A stretch of 64,000 nt of DNA from Pseudonocardia alni (GTDB lineage Bacteria > Actinomycetota > Actinomycetes > Mycobacteriales > Pseudonocardiaceae), in the NCBI RefSeq assembly GCF_002813375.1, contig NZ_PHUJ01000003.1, positions 5,022,001-5,086,000 of the forward strand. Reading direction: 5' to 3'. The notes under the pieces are model-generated. The model was not told the DNA's origin and did not search any database. It was given only the letters and a program-made list of their open reading frames with translations. Positions 24,614 to 33,019 of this stretch are shown piece after piece. The stretch's first letter is position 1. Every line of letters begins with the position of its first letter. Both the position numbers and the translations under genes were made by a program.

Positions 24614-25351
24614 GTGAGCACACCGCTGGAGCAGGTCTTCCTGGCCGCCCACGACGACCTGCCCCGTGAGGCGCCGGGATCGGAGGAGACGACGGCGCTG
24701 CTGCTGCGGCTGGCCGGTGACCTGCCCGAGCGGCCGCGGATCGTCGACATCGGCTGCGGGACGGGCCCCTCGACGCTCCCGCTGGCCGCGGCGACCGGTG
24801 GTGAGGTCGTCGCCGTCGATCTGCACGAGCCCTTCCTCCGGCGGCTGCGGACCCGCGCCGCGACGTCCGGGCTGGGGGAGCGGGTGCGTCCGCTCGTCGC
24901 GGCGATGGACGACCTCCCGCTGCCCGACGGCGAGGCCGACCTCGTCTGGTCCGAGGGAGCGGCCTACATCATGGGGTTCGACGCCGCGCTGGCCGGCTGG
25001 CGGCGCCTGCTCGCCCCGGGCGGTGTGCTGGTCCTCACCGAGGCCGAGTGGACGACCACCGAGCCGTCGCCCGGCGCGCGGGAGTTCTGGGACAGGAGCT
25101 ACCCGGGGATGCGGACGACCGCGGAGAACGTCGCCGCCGCGGAGCGCGCCGGGTACACGGTGCAGGCGGTCTACCTGCTCCCCGACTCCGACTGGGACGC
25201 CTACTACCGGCCGCTGGCCTGCCGGATCGCGACCCTGCGGGAGGATGGCGTCGACCCGGCGGCGCTGGACGAGGTGGGCGACGAGATCGCCGTGCGGGAA
25301 CGGTTCGGCGCCGAGTACGGCTACACCGGCTACGTCCTGCGTCCGCGCTGA
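24614..25351 (+). CDS. Class I SAM-dependent methyltransferase
   Basis: A 245-residue enzyme. The SAM-binding motif IVDIGCGTGPSTLPLA lies near residue 44, followed by VVAVDLHEPFLRRL (motif post I), MDDLPLPDGEADLVWSEGAAY (motif II region) and LLAPGGVLVLTEAEW (motif III). The C-terminal part, with ERFGAEYGYTGYVLR, resembles small-molecule methyltransferases. Substrate unknown. The GTG start leaves under 50 bp to the divergent dedA gene. The GNAT gene follows by 14 bp. Confidence 0.87.
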   Translation: MSTPLEQVFLAAHDDLPREAPGSEETTALLLRLAGDLPERPRIVDIGCGTGPSTLPLAAATGGEVVAVDLHEPFLRRLRTRAATSGLGERVRPLVAAMDDLPLPDGEADLVWSEGAAYIMGFDAALAGWRRLLAPGGVLVLTEAEWTTTEPSPGAREFWDRSYPGMRTTAENVAAAERAGYTVQAVYLLPDSDWDAYYRPLACRIATLREDGVDPAALDEVGDEIAVRERFGAEYGYTGYVLRPR

Positions 25352-25365
25352 CCCGGCGTCCCGAC

Positions 25366-25872
25366 GTGGTCGTGCGCCCCCGCACCGACGACGACCTGCC
25401 GGGCTGCGTCGCGGTACTGCGTGCCGTGCACGCCGCCGACCGTTACCCGTCGACCTGGCCGGCCGACCCGGCGGCGTTCCTCTCCCCGCCGGGACTGGTC
25501 ACCGCACTGGTCGTCACGGTGGGGGAGCGGGTCACCGGGCACGCCGCGCTCGTCGCCGACGATGTCGACGGCGCGGGCGACTCCGGTGCGCTGCGGCTGA
25601 CCCGGGTGTTCGTCGACCCGGCGGTCCGTCGTGCCGGGCACGCCCGCGCCCTGCTGGCCGGCGTCGCCACCGCGCTCGCGGCCCGCGGCCGCGACGGGGT
25701 GCTCGATGTCGTCGAGTCCGTCCCGGCCGAACGCCTCTACCGGGCGGCCGGCTGGGTCCGCACCGGGGCCGCGCCCGCCGGATGGCGCTTCCCGGACGGT
25801 CGCGAGCCGGCCGCCGCGCTCTACCGGCTGCCGATCACGCAGCGCCGAACGGGTGACGACGCAGTGCAATAG
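25366..25872 (+). CDS. GNAT-family N-acetyltransferase
   Basis: A 168-residue acetyltransferase. It begins VVVRPRTDDDLPGCVAVL, has GHAALVADDV in the middle, and carries the acetyl-CoA loop in TRVFVDPAVRRAGHARALL (a variant of the R/QxxGxG/A motif). It ends with the usual ERLYRAAGWVRTG. Substrate unknown. It probably shares a transcript with the methyltransferase gene, 14 bp upstream. Confidence 0.82.
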   Translation: MVVRPRTDDDLPGCVAVLRAVHAADRYPSTWPADPAAFLSPPGLVTALVVTVGERVTGHAALVADDVDGAGDSGALRLTRVFVDPAVRRAGHARALLAGVATALAARGRDGVLDVVESVPAERLYRAAGWVRTGAAPAGWRFPDGREPAAALYRLPITQRRTGDDAVQ

Positions 25873-25921
25873 TCGACCATCGGTCACGCTGTGCTGCGCC
25901 GATCGGGCTACGGTGATCCTC

Positions 25922-26602
25922 GTGATCGAGGTCCCCACCCCGACGGTGGCCGGTCTGCTGCTCCGCGCGGTGCCGCAGCCCGTCCGCCGGGACGCCCACG
26001 CCGCGATGCACACCCTCGCCCCGTGGGGCGCGGTGTCGGCGCAGCTCGTGCAGGACTCCGGCGGCGGCGTCGCCGACCACGACGTGCACGTCGACGGCGA
26101 CCTGGTCCACATCCCGTTCCGGACGTCGTTCCCCTGGCCGTCGTCGGCCGTACTGGCCCGGATGGGCACGCGCCGCCGCGCCGTCGTCGCCGCGTGGATG
26201 TCGCGCAGCGAGAACGCCGGGCACCGCCAGCGCGCCGTGCGCGACCTGCTCTGCGTGCACGAGGCGTGGGTGGTGCCGTTCGTCGTCGCCCCCTGCGGGG
26301 AGTACGTCCACGAGATCGGCGCCGACGTCGACCGGTTCGTCCGCACCGAGCTGGGCCGCCACCCCGCGCTCCGGCACGCCTACGCCCGCTTCGTGCGGGA
26401 CAACCCGCGCTTCCTGGCCACCACGCGGCACCGCGCCGTGACCTTCCGCCACCTGGACCACCGGTGGCCGCACCGGGGCGACCCGGACCGGACCTACCCG
26501 CAGCTCGCGGCACTCGACGCGCTGTGCGCCCTCGCCTATCGGGGAGGTCAGGACTACCCGGGGGACCCGGCGCCGCCGCGGGTCACCGCGGCGGCGTCCT
26601 GA
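25922..26602 (+). CDS. Hypothetical protein of 226 residues
   Basis: I do not recognise a family. The protein is soluble, rich in His (over 15) and Arg, with short hydrophobic runs (VAGLLLRAV, EAWVVPFVVAP). Distinct segments are RAVVAAWMSRSENAGHRQRA and ARFVRDNPRFLATTRHRAVTFRHLDHRWPHR, the latter with clustered histidines. The GTG at 25922 is chosen, and another in frame lies at 25913. It follows the GNAT gene by about 50 bp and is convergent with the MaoC gene, with 4 bp between stops. Codon use is native. Confidence 0.75.
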   Translation: MIEVPTPTVAGLLLRAVPQPVRRDAHAAMHTLAPWGAVSAQLVQDSGGGVADHDVHVDGDLVHIPFRTSFPWPSSAVLARMGTRRRAVVAAWMSRSENAGHRQRAVRDLLCVHEAWVVPFVVAPCGEYVHEIGADVDRFVRTELGRHPALRHAYARFVRDNPRFLATTRHRAVTFRHLDHRWPHRGDPDRTYPQLAALDALCALAYRGGQDYPGDPAPPRVTAAAS

Positions 26603-26606
26603 TCGC

Positions 26607-27467
26607 TCAGGCGGACGGGGCCGCCGCCGTGACCTCCGCGGTGCCGCGGTCCAGCACCACCTCGCCGTCGACGGCGGTCCGGAACGCGACCGTGCCGTCG
26701 CCGGTGTCCCACACGGAGACGGTCAGGGACTGCCCGGGCACGACCGGCCGGGTGAACCGGGCGTCCATCGCGACGAGGCGACGGGCGTCGCCGTCGCAGA
26801 CGGTCGCGACCAGCGCACGCGTGGTGAACCCGTAGGTGCACATGCCGTGCAGGATCGGCCGGTCGAAACCGCCCTTCGCGGCGAACTGCGGGTCGCTGTG
26901 CAGCGGGTTGCGGTCCCCGGTCAGCCGGTACAGCAGGGCCTGGCCGGGCGTGGTCCGGTAGGTCACCTCGTGGTCGGGTGCGCGGTCGGGGACGGGGCTC
27001 GGCGCGCTGTCACCGCGGGTGCCGCCGAAGCCGCCCTCGCCGCCGAGGAACAACGTCTTCGTGCTGGTCAGCACCGGCTCGCCGGTGCCGGCGTCGACGG
27101 CCTCGGCCTCCGTGCGCACCAGCGCCCCGGACCCCTTGTCGAGCACCTCGGTGACCGTCGCGGTCACCCGGACCCGCCCCTCCACCGGCAGCGGGCCGAC
27201 CACCCGGAACGCCTGCTCGGCGTGCACGACGCGCGAGGCGTCCACGTCACCGAGGTCGACCTTCGCGCCCGCCGTGACGATCTCCGCGAACGACGGCAGC
27301 ACCGCCGTCCGCACGCCCCCGGTGTTCTCCGTGGTCAGCGACAGCTCGGCGGTGGGGTCCTCACCCCCCGCGCCGACGGCGACCGCGTAGAGGAGCACGT
27401 CGTCCCGTGCCCACGCGAAGCTGACCGGTTCGCACTGCGTGCCCTCGAGATCGGGCGCCAGGGGCAT
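26607..27467 (-). CDS. MaoC-like double hotdog (R)-enoyl-CoA hydratase/dehydratase
   Basis: A 286-residue protein with two hotdog folds. The C-terminal half holds the hydratase-2 motif YRLTGDRNPLHSDPQFA followed by GFDRPILHGMCTYG, with the catalytic Asp and His. The N-terminal half starts with a degenerate copy (FAWARDDVLLYAVAVGAG) and has VVHAEQAFRVVGPLPVEG. This matches peroxisomal-type hydratase 2 and mycobacterial HtdX/HtdY-like proteins of fatty acid or sterol metabolism. ATG at 27467 follows an aaggag site. Confidence 0.9.
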   Translation of the reverse strand: MPLAPDLEGTQCEPVSFAWARDDVLLYAVAVGAGGEDPTAELSLTTENTGGVRTAVLPSFAEIVTAGAKVDLGDVDASRVVHAEQAFRVVGPLPVEGRVRVTATVTEVLDKGSGALVRTEAEAVDAGTGEPVLTSTKTLFLGGEGGFGGTRGDSAPSPVPDRAPDHEVTYRTTPGQALLYRLTGDRNPLHSDPQFAAKGGFDRPILHGMCTYGFTTRALVATVCDGDARRLVAMDARFTRPVVPGQSLTVSVWDTGDGTVAFRTAVDGEVVLDRGTAEVTAAAPSA

Positions 27468-27590
27468 GGGGAGTCTCCTTCGACGATCCACCGTGAGGCG
27501 GAAACCTATCCCGCCCGGTGCCCGCCGCCCAAGCCCCCGGTGCCCGGCTGACACACTGTCGAGGTCAATCGTGGTCGTGAAGGGAAGAGT

Positions 27591-27977
27591 GTGGTGACGG
27601 CATCACCGGAGGCGGTCGAGCTGGCGAAGGTGGCTGCGGCCGCCGCGGCCGACAAGAAGGCCGTCGACATCGTCGCGCTCGACGTGTCCGACCAGCTCGC
27701 GCTGACCGACTGCTTCGTGCTGGCGTCGGCGGCCAACGAGCGTCAGGTCCAGGCCATCGTCGACGAGGTCGAGGAGAAGCTGCGCGAGCGCGGTAGCAAG
27801 CCGACCCGGCGCGAGGGCGACAAGGACAACGGCTGGGTCCTGCTGGACTTCAACGACATCGTCGTGCACGTCATGCACACCGAGCAGCGCGGCTTCTACG
27901 GCCTGGACCGGCTCTGGAAGGACTGCCCGGCGATCGAGGTGCCCGACCCCCAGGGCGCCCCGGACGGCACTGCATGA
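27591..27977 (+). CDS. rsfS: Ribosomal silencing factor RsfS
   Basis: A 128-residue protein that binds ribosomal protein uL14 and blocks subunit joining when nutrients are scarce. Family segments are present: KKAVDIVALDVSDQLALTDCFV, ASAANERQVQAIVDEVEEKL and GWVLLDFNDIVVHVMHTEQRGFYGLDRLW. It overlaps gpgP by 4 bp (ATGA). Normally it sits next to nadD, and here the 14-kb accessory segment lies between them. GTG codons at 27591 and 27594 are both possible starts. Confidence 0.94.
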   Translation: MVTASPEAVELAKVAAAAAADKKAVDIVALDVSDQLALTDCFVLASAANERQVQAIVDEVEEKLRERGSKPTRREGDKDNGWVLLDFNDIVVHVMHTEQRGFYGLDRLWKDCPAIEVPDPQGAPDGTA

Positions 27978-28594
27978 CGCTGCGCCGGGTCACCCTGCTG
28001 CGGCACGGGCAGACCGAGTACAACTCCGTCGGCCGGATGCAGGGACACCTGGACACCCGGCTGACCGACGCCGGGCGCGCGCAGGCCGCGGCCGTCGCGC
28101 CGCGGCTCGCGCAGGAGCGGTTCGACCGGATCATCACCTCGGACCTGACCCGCGCCCACGACACCGCGACCGCCGTGGCCGAGGCCGTCGGGCTGCCGCT
28201 GTCGGTGGACAAGCGGCTGCGGGAGACCCACCTCGGGGACTGGCAGGGGCGCACCATCGCCGAGATCGGTGCCGACGACCCGGGCGCGATCGCCGAGTGG
28301 CGGTCCGACCCGCGGTTCACCCCGCCCGGTGGGGAGTCCCGGGTCGACGTCGTCGTCCGGTCGCTGCCGGTCGTCGAGGAGCTGGACCTCGAGTACGCCG
28401 CCGACCCGGAGGAGCGCTCCGTGCTGCTCGTCGCGCACGGCGGCATGATCGCCGGGATGGTGTGCGGGCTGCTCGACCTGCCGCAGTCGTCCTGGCCGGT
28501 GATCGGCGGGCTGGGCAACACCCGCTGGGCCGTCGTCGCCCGTCGTGACGACCACCCCCGCTGGCGCCTGTCGGGGTACAACATCGGTGCCTGA
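27974..28594 (+). CDS. gpgP: Glucosyl-3-phosphoglycerate phosphatase (histidine phosphatase)
   Basis: A 206-residue histidine phosphatase. The catalytic loop LLRHGQTEYN lies at residues 9-18, with RMQGHLDTRLTD next, LRETHLGDWQG near 80, GGESRVDV near 118 and the second histidine in LVAHGGM. These segments are near copies of the mycobacterial Rv2419c protein, which removes phosphate from glucosyl-3-phosphoglycerate in the methylglucose lipopolysaccharide pathway. Gene order (rsfS before, OctT-like after) is also as in mycobacteria. A generic phosphoglycerate-mutase-like role is the alternative. Confidence 0.85.
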   Translation: MTLRRVTLLRHGQTEYNSVGRMQGHLDTRLTDAGRAQAAAVAPRLAQERFDRIITSDLTRAHDTATAVAEAVGLPLSVDKRLRETHLGDWQGRTIAEIGADDPGAIAEWRSDPRFTPPGGESRVDVVVRSLPVVEELDLEYAADPEERSVLLVAHGGMIAGMVCGLLDLPQSSWPVIGGLGNTRWAVVARRDDHPRWRLSGYNIGA

Positions 28595-29318
28595 CCTGCT
28601 GGTCGTCGGGGACTCGCTGGCCTTCCACGGCCCCGAGCGGCCCTGCCCGGCCGACGAGCCCAGGCTGTGGCCCAACATCGCCGCCGCCCGGCTCGGGGGC
28701 CGCGCCGAGATCGTCGCGCGTGCCGGGTGGACCGCCCGGCACGCCTGGTCGGCGATCACCGGGGACCCGCGGGTGTGGGCGGCGCTGCCGCGGGTCGGAG
28801 CGGTCGTGCTCGGGGTGTCCGGGATGGACTCGCTGCCGTCTCCGCTGCCGACCGCGCTGCGCGAGCTGATCCCGGTACTGCGGCCCGCCCCGCTGCGCCA
28901 CGCGGCCCGCAGCGCCTACCGGCGCGCCCAGCCGCGGCTGGCCCCGGCACTGGCGCGGCTGCCCGGCGGGGGACCGGCGACCCTGCCGCCCCGCCTCACC
29001 GCCGCCTACCTGGAACGCTGCCGCGCCGGGGTGCACGCGCTGCGCCCCGGGCTGCCGGTGGTGGCGCTGGCACCGTCGGTGCACCGCGCCGCCGACTACG
29101 GCCTGGCCCACCCGCACCGCGCCGCCACCGACGCCGCGATCCACCGCTGGGCGGCCGGCGCCCCGGCGGTGACGGTGCTCGACGTGCCCGCCCTGGTCGG
29201 CGAGCACGTCCTCGGTGGACACGGCAACCCCGACGGGCTGCACTGGGGCTGGGCGGGCCACGCCGCCGTCGGAGAGGCGCTGGCCGGGCTCCTCGCGGCC
29301 GTGGGGGACCGGCCGTGA
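28587..29318 (+). CDS. SGNH-fold acyltransferase, OctT-like
   Basis: A 243-residue SGNH hydrolase-fold protein. The nucleophile lies in LLVVGDSLAFHGPE at the N-terminus. The family blocks ADEPRLWPNIAA, RAGWTARHAW, VSGMDSLPSPLPTALRELIP and HGNPDGLHWGWAGHAA (catalytic Asp and His) closely follow the mycobacterial Rv2418c type, described as the octanoyltransferase of methylglucose lipopolysaccharide synthesis. It overlaps gpgP by 8 bp, which fits a shared pathway acting on glucosylglycerate. The exact acyl group here is not knowable from sequence. Confidence 0.82.
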   Translation: MPDLLVVGDSLAFHGPERPCPADEPRLWPNIAAARLGGRAEIVARAGWTARHAWSAITGDPRVWAALPRVGAVVLGVSGMDSLPSPLPTALRELIPVLRPAPLRHAARSAYRRAQPRLAPALARLPGGGPATLPPRLTAAYLERCRAGVHALRPGLPVVALAPSVHRAADYGLAHPHRAATDAAIHRWAAGAPAVTVLDVPALVGEHVLGGHGNPDGLHWGWAGHAAVGEALAGLLAAVGDRP

Positions 29319-30757
29319 CCCTGCTCGGCATCGACCTGGGCACCACCTCGGTCAAGGCCGCGGTGTTCACCGGCGACGGCGTCCGGGTCGCCGCGGCCCG
29401 GGCCGCCCATCCCACCGCGCGGCCCGCACCCGGGCACGCCGAGCAGGACCCGCACGACTGGTGGTCCGGGCTCACCGAGGTGGTCGGCGCGCTCGGCCCG
29501 GCACTGGCCGGGGTGACGGCGGTCGGGGTGTGCGCCCAGATCAACACCCATCTGTTCGTCGACGACGACGGTGCCCCCGTGCACCCGGCGATCACCTGGC
29601 AGGACGGCCGGTGCGGCCCGGTCGCGGCGGCACTGACCGAGCGGCTCATCCCCGCCGACCGGGCCCGGGTCCGGGGCGGGCTGGGCACCGTCGACGCCTC
29701 GCACGCGGCCGCCCGCGCCGCCTGGCTCGCCGCGCACCGGCCCGACGCGTGGGCCCGCGCACGGAGGCTGCTCGCCCCCAAGGACTGGCTGCTCGAACGG
29801 CTCATCGGCACCGCCGTGGCCGACCCGTTGTCCTCGACCGGGCTCCTCGGCCCCGACGGCCGGTACCCGGACTGGCTCGACCTGCTCGTCCCCGGGCTGC
29901 GCGCGATGCCGGCGCCCCTGGCCGACCCCGCGTCGGTCGCGGGGAAGACCACCGGTGCGGGCGGGCTCCCGGCCGGGCTGCCCGTCGCCGTCGGGACGAT
30001 GGACGCCTGGGCGGCGCTGCTCGGCGGCGGGATCGCCGCCCCCGGCGACGCGATCGACATCGCGGGCACCTCGGAGGTCCTGGCCCTCGCCGCGACGCCC
30101 GGCGGCGGTGCCCCGGGCATCGTCACGTTCCCGTCGTGGCGCGGCCTGCACGTGCACGCCGGGCCCACCCAGGCCGGCGGCGACGCCCTGACCTGGGCGT
30201 CCGCGGTGCTCGGCGTCGCACCGGGCGAGCTGCTGGACCGCGCCGCCTGCGCCGACCCGGGCCAGGTCCTGTTCCTGCCCCAGCTCGCCGGGGAACGGGC
30301 CCCGCTGTGGGACCCGGACCTGCGAGGGCACTGGCTCGGCGCGGGCTTCGCCACCGGGTCCGCCGAGCTGGGCCGCGCCGTGCTGGAGGGCGTCGCGCAC
30401 GCCGCCCGGCACGTCCTGGGGCCGCTGGAGGCCGCCGCCGGCCGTCGCGCCGACACGATCGCCGCCTGCGGCGGTGGTGCGGCGAGCGACCTCTGGTGCC
30501 AGATCAAGGCCGACGTGCTGGACCGGCCGCTGCGCCGCACCGCCGAGCGCGACGCCGGCGTGCTCGGTGCCGCGATGCTCGCCGCGCTCGCGACCGGCGA
30601 CGCCGCCTCGGTCGACGAGCTCGCCGGGCGCATGGTGCGGGTCGACCGGGAGTTCACCCCCGACCCGCGCACCCGCGGCCGCCTCGACGACGCGCACGGC
30701 CGCTACCTCGCCGCGCAGCGGGCACTGGCACCGCTGTTCCGCCCGACGGGTGGATAG
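29315..30757 (+). CDS. FGGY-family carbohydrate kinase (xylulokinase-like)
   Basis: A 480-residue sugar kinase. The N-terminal ATP-binding motif GIDLGTTSVKAAVF, the substrate loop ITWQDGRC, the PKDWLLERLIG segment, DIAGTSEVLALA and the C-terminal CGGGAASDLWCQIKADVLDRP are typical of FGGY kinases, closest in feel to xylulokinases. Start GTG overlaps the octT stop (GTGA). In mycobacteria degV follows octT directly, so this kinase is an insertion into the conserved order. Whether it phosphorylates a free pentose or an intermediate linked to its neighbours is unknown. Confidence 0.88.
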   Translation: MTLLGIDLGTTSVKAAVFTGDGVRVAAARAAHPTARPAPGHAEQDPHDWWSGLTEVVGALGPALAGVTAVGVCAQINTHLFVDDDGAPVHPAITWQDGRCGPVAAALTERLIPADRARVRGGLGTVDASHAAARAAWLAAHRPDAWARARRLLAPKDWLLERLIGTAVADPLSSTGLLGPDGRYPDWLDLLVPGLRAMPAPLADPASVAGKTTGAGGLPAGLPVAVGTMDAWAALLGGGIAAPGDAIDIAGTSEVLALAATPGGGAPGIVTFPSWRGLHVHAGPTQAGGDALTWASAVLGVAPGELLDRAACADPGQVLFLPQLAGERAPLWDPDLRGHWLGAGFATGSAELGRAVLEGVAHAARHVLGPLEAAAGRRADTIAACGGGAASDLWCQIKADVLDRPLRRTAERDAGVLGAAMLAALATGDAASVDELAGRMVRVDREFTPDPRTRGRLDDAHGRYLAAQRALAPLFRPTGG

Positions 30758-30766
30758 GGTCCGGCC

Positions 30767-31621
30767 GTGCCCCCCTCGCCGGTCGCCGTGGTCACCGACT
30801 CCACCGCCCACCTGCCGCCCGGCGTCGCGGAACGGCGGGGCATCCACGTCGTCCCGCTGGAGGTGCGGCTCGGCGAGCGCACCGCCCGGGACGGTGTCGA
30901 CGTCTCCGCCGCCGAGCTGATCACCGCCCTCGCCGACCGCACCCTGCTGGTGCAGACCTCGCGCCCGACCCCGGCCGCGTTCGCCGAGCGCTTCACCGCC
31001 CTGCTCGACGACGGCGCCCCCGCCGTCGTGGCCGTGCACCTGTCCCGGGAGCTGTCCGGCACCTGGGACGCGGCCCGGCTCGCCGCACAGGCGGTCGCCC
31101 CGGACCGGATCCGGGTCGTCGACTCCGGCGCCATCGCGATGGGTCTGGGCTTCGCCGTGCTGGCCGCCGCCGACGCCGCCGGGGCAGGTGAGGCCCCGGA
31201 GGAGGTCGAGGCCGTGGCCGGTGCCGTCGCCGCACGGGCACGGGTCCTGTTCGCGGTGCAGGACCTGGAACGGCTGCGCCGTGGCGGGCGGATCGGTGCC
31301 GCGTCCGCGCTGGTGGGCACGGCCCTGTCGGTCAAGCCGATCCTGCACCTGCGCGACGGCCGGATCGCGCCGCTGGAGAAGGTGCGGACGACCTCGCGCG
31401 CGACCGAACGGCTCGTCGCGCTCGCGGTCTCCGCGGCGGGCCCGGGGGCGCACGTCGCCGTGCACCACCTCGGTGCCGAGGACCGGGCCGAGGACATCGC
31501 CGATCGGCTGCGCGAACAGCTGCCCGACGCCGCCGGGATGCACGTCTCCGAGGTCGGCGCGGTGATCGGGGCGCACGCGGGACCGGGGCTGGTGGGGGTC
31601 GTGGTGGTGCCGGCGGGCTGA
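30767..31621 (+). CDS. DegV-family fatty-acid-binding protein
   Basis: A 284-residue DegV protein. Members bind fatty acids, and in some bacteria act as FakB subunits that present them to a fatty acid kinase. Segments: VAVVTDSTAHLPP at the start, TSRPTPAAFAERF, HLSRELSGTWDAARLAA, VVDSGAIAMGLGFAV and VGTALSVKPILHLRDGRI. It lies 9 bp after the kinase gene. The position after an OctT-like acyltransferase is the mycobacterial arrangement (Rv2417c). Confidence 0.92.
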   Translation: MPPSPVAVVTDSTAHLPPGVAERRGIHVVPLEVRLGERTARDGVDVSAAELITALADRTLLVQTSRPTPAAFAERFTALLDDGAPAVVAVHLSRELSGTWDAARLAAQAVAPDRIRVVDSGAIAMGLGFAVLAAADAAGAGEAPEEVEAVAGAVAARARVLFAVQDLERLRRGGRIGAASALVGTALSVKPILHLRDGRIAPLEKVRTTSRATERLVALAVSAAGPGAHVAVHHLGAEDRAEDIADRLREQLPDAAGMHVSEVGAVIGAHAGPGLVGVVVVPAG

Positions 31622-31813
31622 CCGCCTCGTCGAGGGGGCCGGCTCCGGCCGCCCTGCCACGGGCCGACGGGCCCCGCCGGTGTGTAGCACGGACCGCCGA
31701 CGATCCGGCACCGTGACGGCCCACGGGATGCCGTCGGTCCCCAAGCGACGGATCCGTCCACAGGCCGGACACCGGCCGGTCGGAACGGGTGTCACGGACC
31801 TAGCGTCGGATGC

Positions 31814-33019
31814 GTGACCAGGACCGACACCGCCCTCGACCCGGCCCGGCGGCTCGCCGGGATCGGGAGGCGCGGGCGGCCGGACACGGTCGCGGACCGG
31901 CTCGATCCCCCGACGGTCCCGTTGCCCGCGCTGCCGGTGCCTCCCGGCCCGGCCGGGTCACGCCCCGGACGACCGCCCGCACCCGGGCCACTCCCGCCGC
32001 ACGATGTCAGCGGTGCCGTTCCGCCGGGTCCGATGCGGCCCGCCTCCCGACACGACACCCCGCACCGTGCGACACCTGTCCGGCACGCCGACCCCGACGC
32101 CTCGCACGGTGCGGGACCGGAGTGGCCCGCCGACCCGCAGGACGCGAGGCCGGTGTGGACCGCCGACCCCGACGCCGGCCACCCCCTGGCCCTGCTGGCC
32201 CGGGACGACCCCGCCCCGCCCGAGGAGACCCTCGCCGACGACGGCCCGCACGGCGGACGCCCCTCCTGGCTGCGCCGCCGGGCCCAGCGGTGGCTGCCGT
32301 CGTCGCTGGCCGGGGCGCGGGTCGACCCGGGCCGCCCCGGTGCGCTCGCGCTGGTGGCGGTGGTGCTCGTCGGTGCGCTCGTCGCCGGGGTGGGTGTGTG
32401 GCTCGACCGCCCCACCGTGCAGCCCGTCGGCGGCCTCCCCGAGGTGACGGCGGTGCCCGGCGGGGCGGCGGCCGGGGAGACGGACCGGTCGGCGGACGCG
32501 GGCGCACCGGCACCCGCCGCGGCGGCCCCGGTCACCGCGGGGCCGCTCGTCGTCAGCGTCGTCGGGCGGGTCGTCCGGCCCGGCCTCGTCCGGGTGCCCG
32601 ACGGGTCGCGCGTCGCCGACGCCCTCGACGCCGCGGGTGGCCCGCTGCCCGAGGTCGACCTCAGCGTGCTCAACCTGGCGCGGCGGCTCGGGGACGGCGA
32701 GCAGATCGCGGTCGGCGTCCCACCGGCCGCCGACGCCGCCCCGGTCCTGCCCGCCCCGGGCTCCGAGCCCGCGTCGGGCACCGAACCGGGCGCGGCCGCC
32801 GCCCCCGCCCCGCCCGGCGCCCCCGGCGGGAAGATCGACCTGAACACCGCGACCGCGTCCGACCTCGACGCCCTGCCCGGCGTCGGCCCGGTCACCGCGA
32901 AGAAGATCATCGACTGGCGCAATGCCAACGGGCGCTTCAGCCGGGTCGAGCAGCTGCGGGAGATCGACGGCATCGGCGAGCGCCGCTTCGCCCAGCTCCA
33001 GGAACTGGTGCGGGTGTGA
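31814..33019 (+). CDS. comEA: ComEA-like DNA-binding protein
   Basis: A 401-residue protein, longer than usual. The first 170 residues are Pro/Arg-rich and cytoplasmic. One transmembrane helix follows (LALVAVVLVGALVAGVGVWL near 180). Outside lie a SLBB domain (VVSVVGRVVRPGLVRVPDGS) and a C-terminal double helix-hairpin-helix (KIDLNTATASDLDALPGVGP, then FSRVEQLREIDGIGERRFA). ComEA proteins bind incoming DNA during natural transformation. The gene overlaps comEC by GTGA. Whether this lineage takes up DNA is not established. Confidence 0.9.
   Translation: MTRTDTALDPARRLAGIGRRGRPDTVADRLDPPTVPLPALPVPPGPAGSRPGRPPAPGPLPPHDVSGAVPPGPMRPASRHDTPHRATPVRHADPDASHGAGPEWPADPQDARPVWTADPDAGHPLALLARDDPAPPEETLADDGPHGGRPSWLRRRAQRWLPSSLAGARVDPGRPGALALVAVVLVGALVAGVGVWLDRPTVQPVGGLPEVTAVPGGAAAGETDRSADAGAPAPAAAAPVTAGPLVVSVVGRVVRPGLVRVPDGSRVADALDAAGGPLPEVDLSVLNLARRLGDGEQIAVGVPPAADAAPVLPAPGSEPASGTEPGAAAAPAPPGAPGGKIDLNTATASDLDALPGVGPVTAKKIIDWRNANGRFSRVEQLREIDGIGERRFAQLQELVRV

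Noticed and set aside
27974..28594. Glycolytic phosphoglycerate mutase
   Set aside because: Local sequence blocks and gene order match mycobacterial GpgP rather than GpmA.
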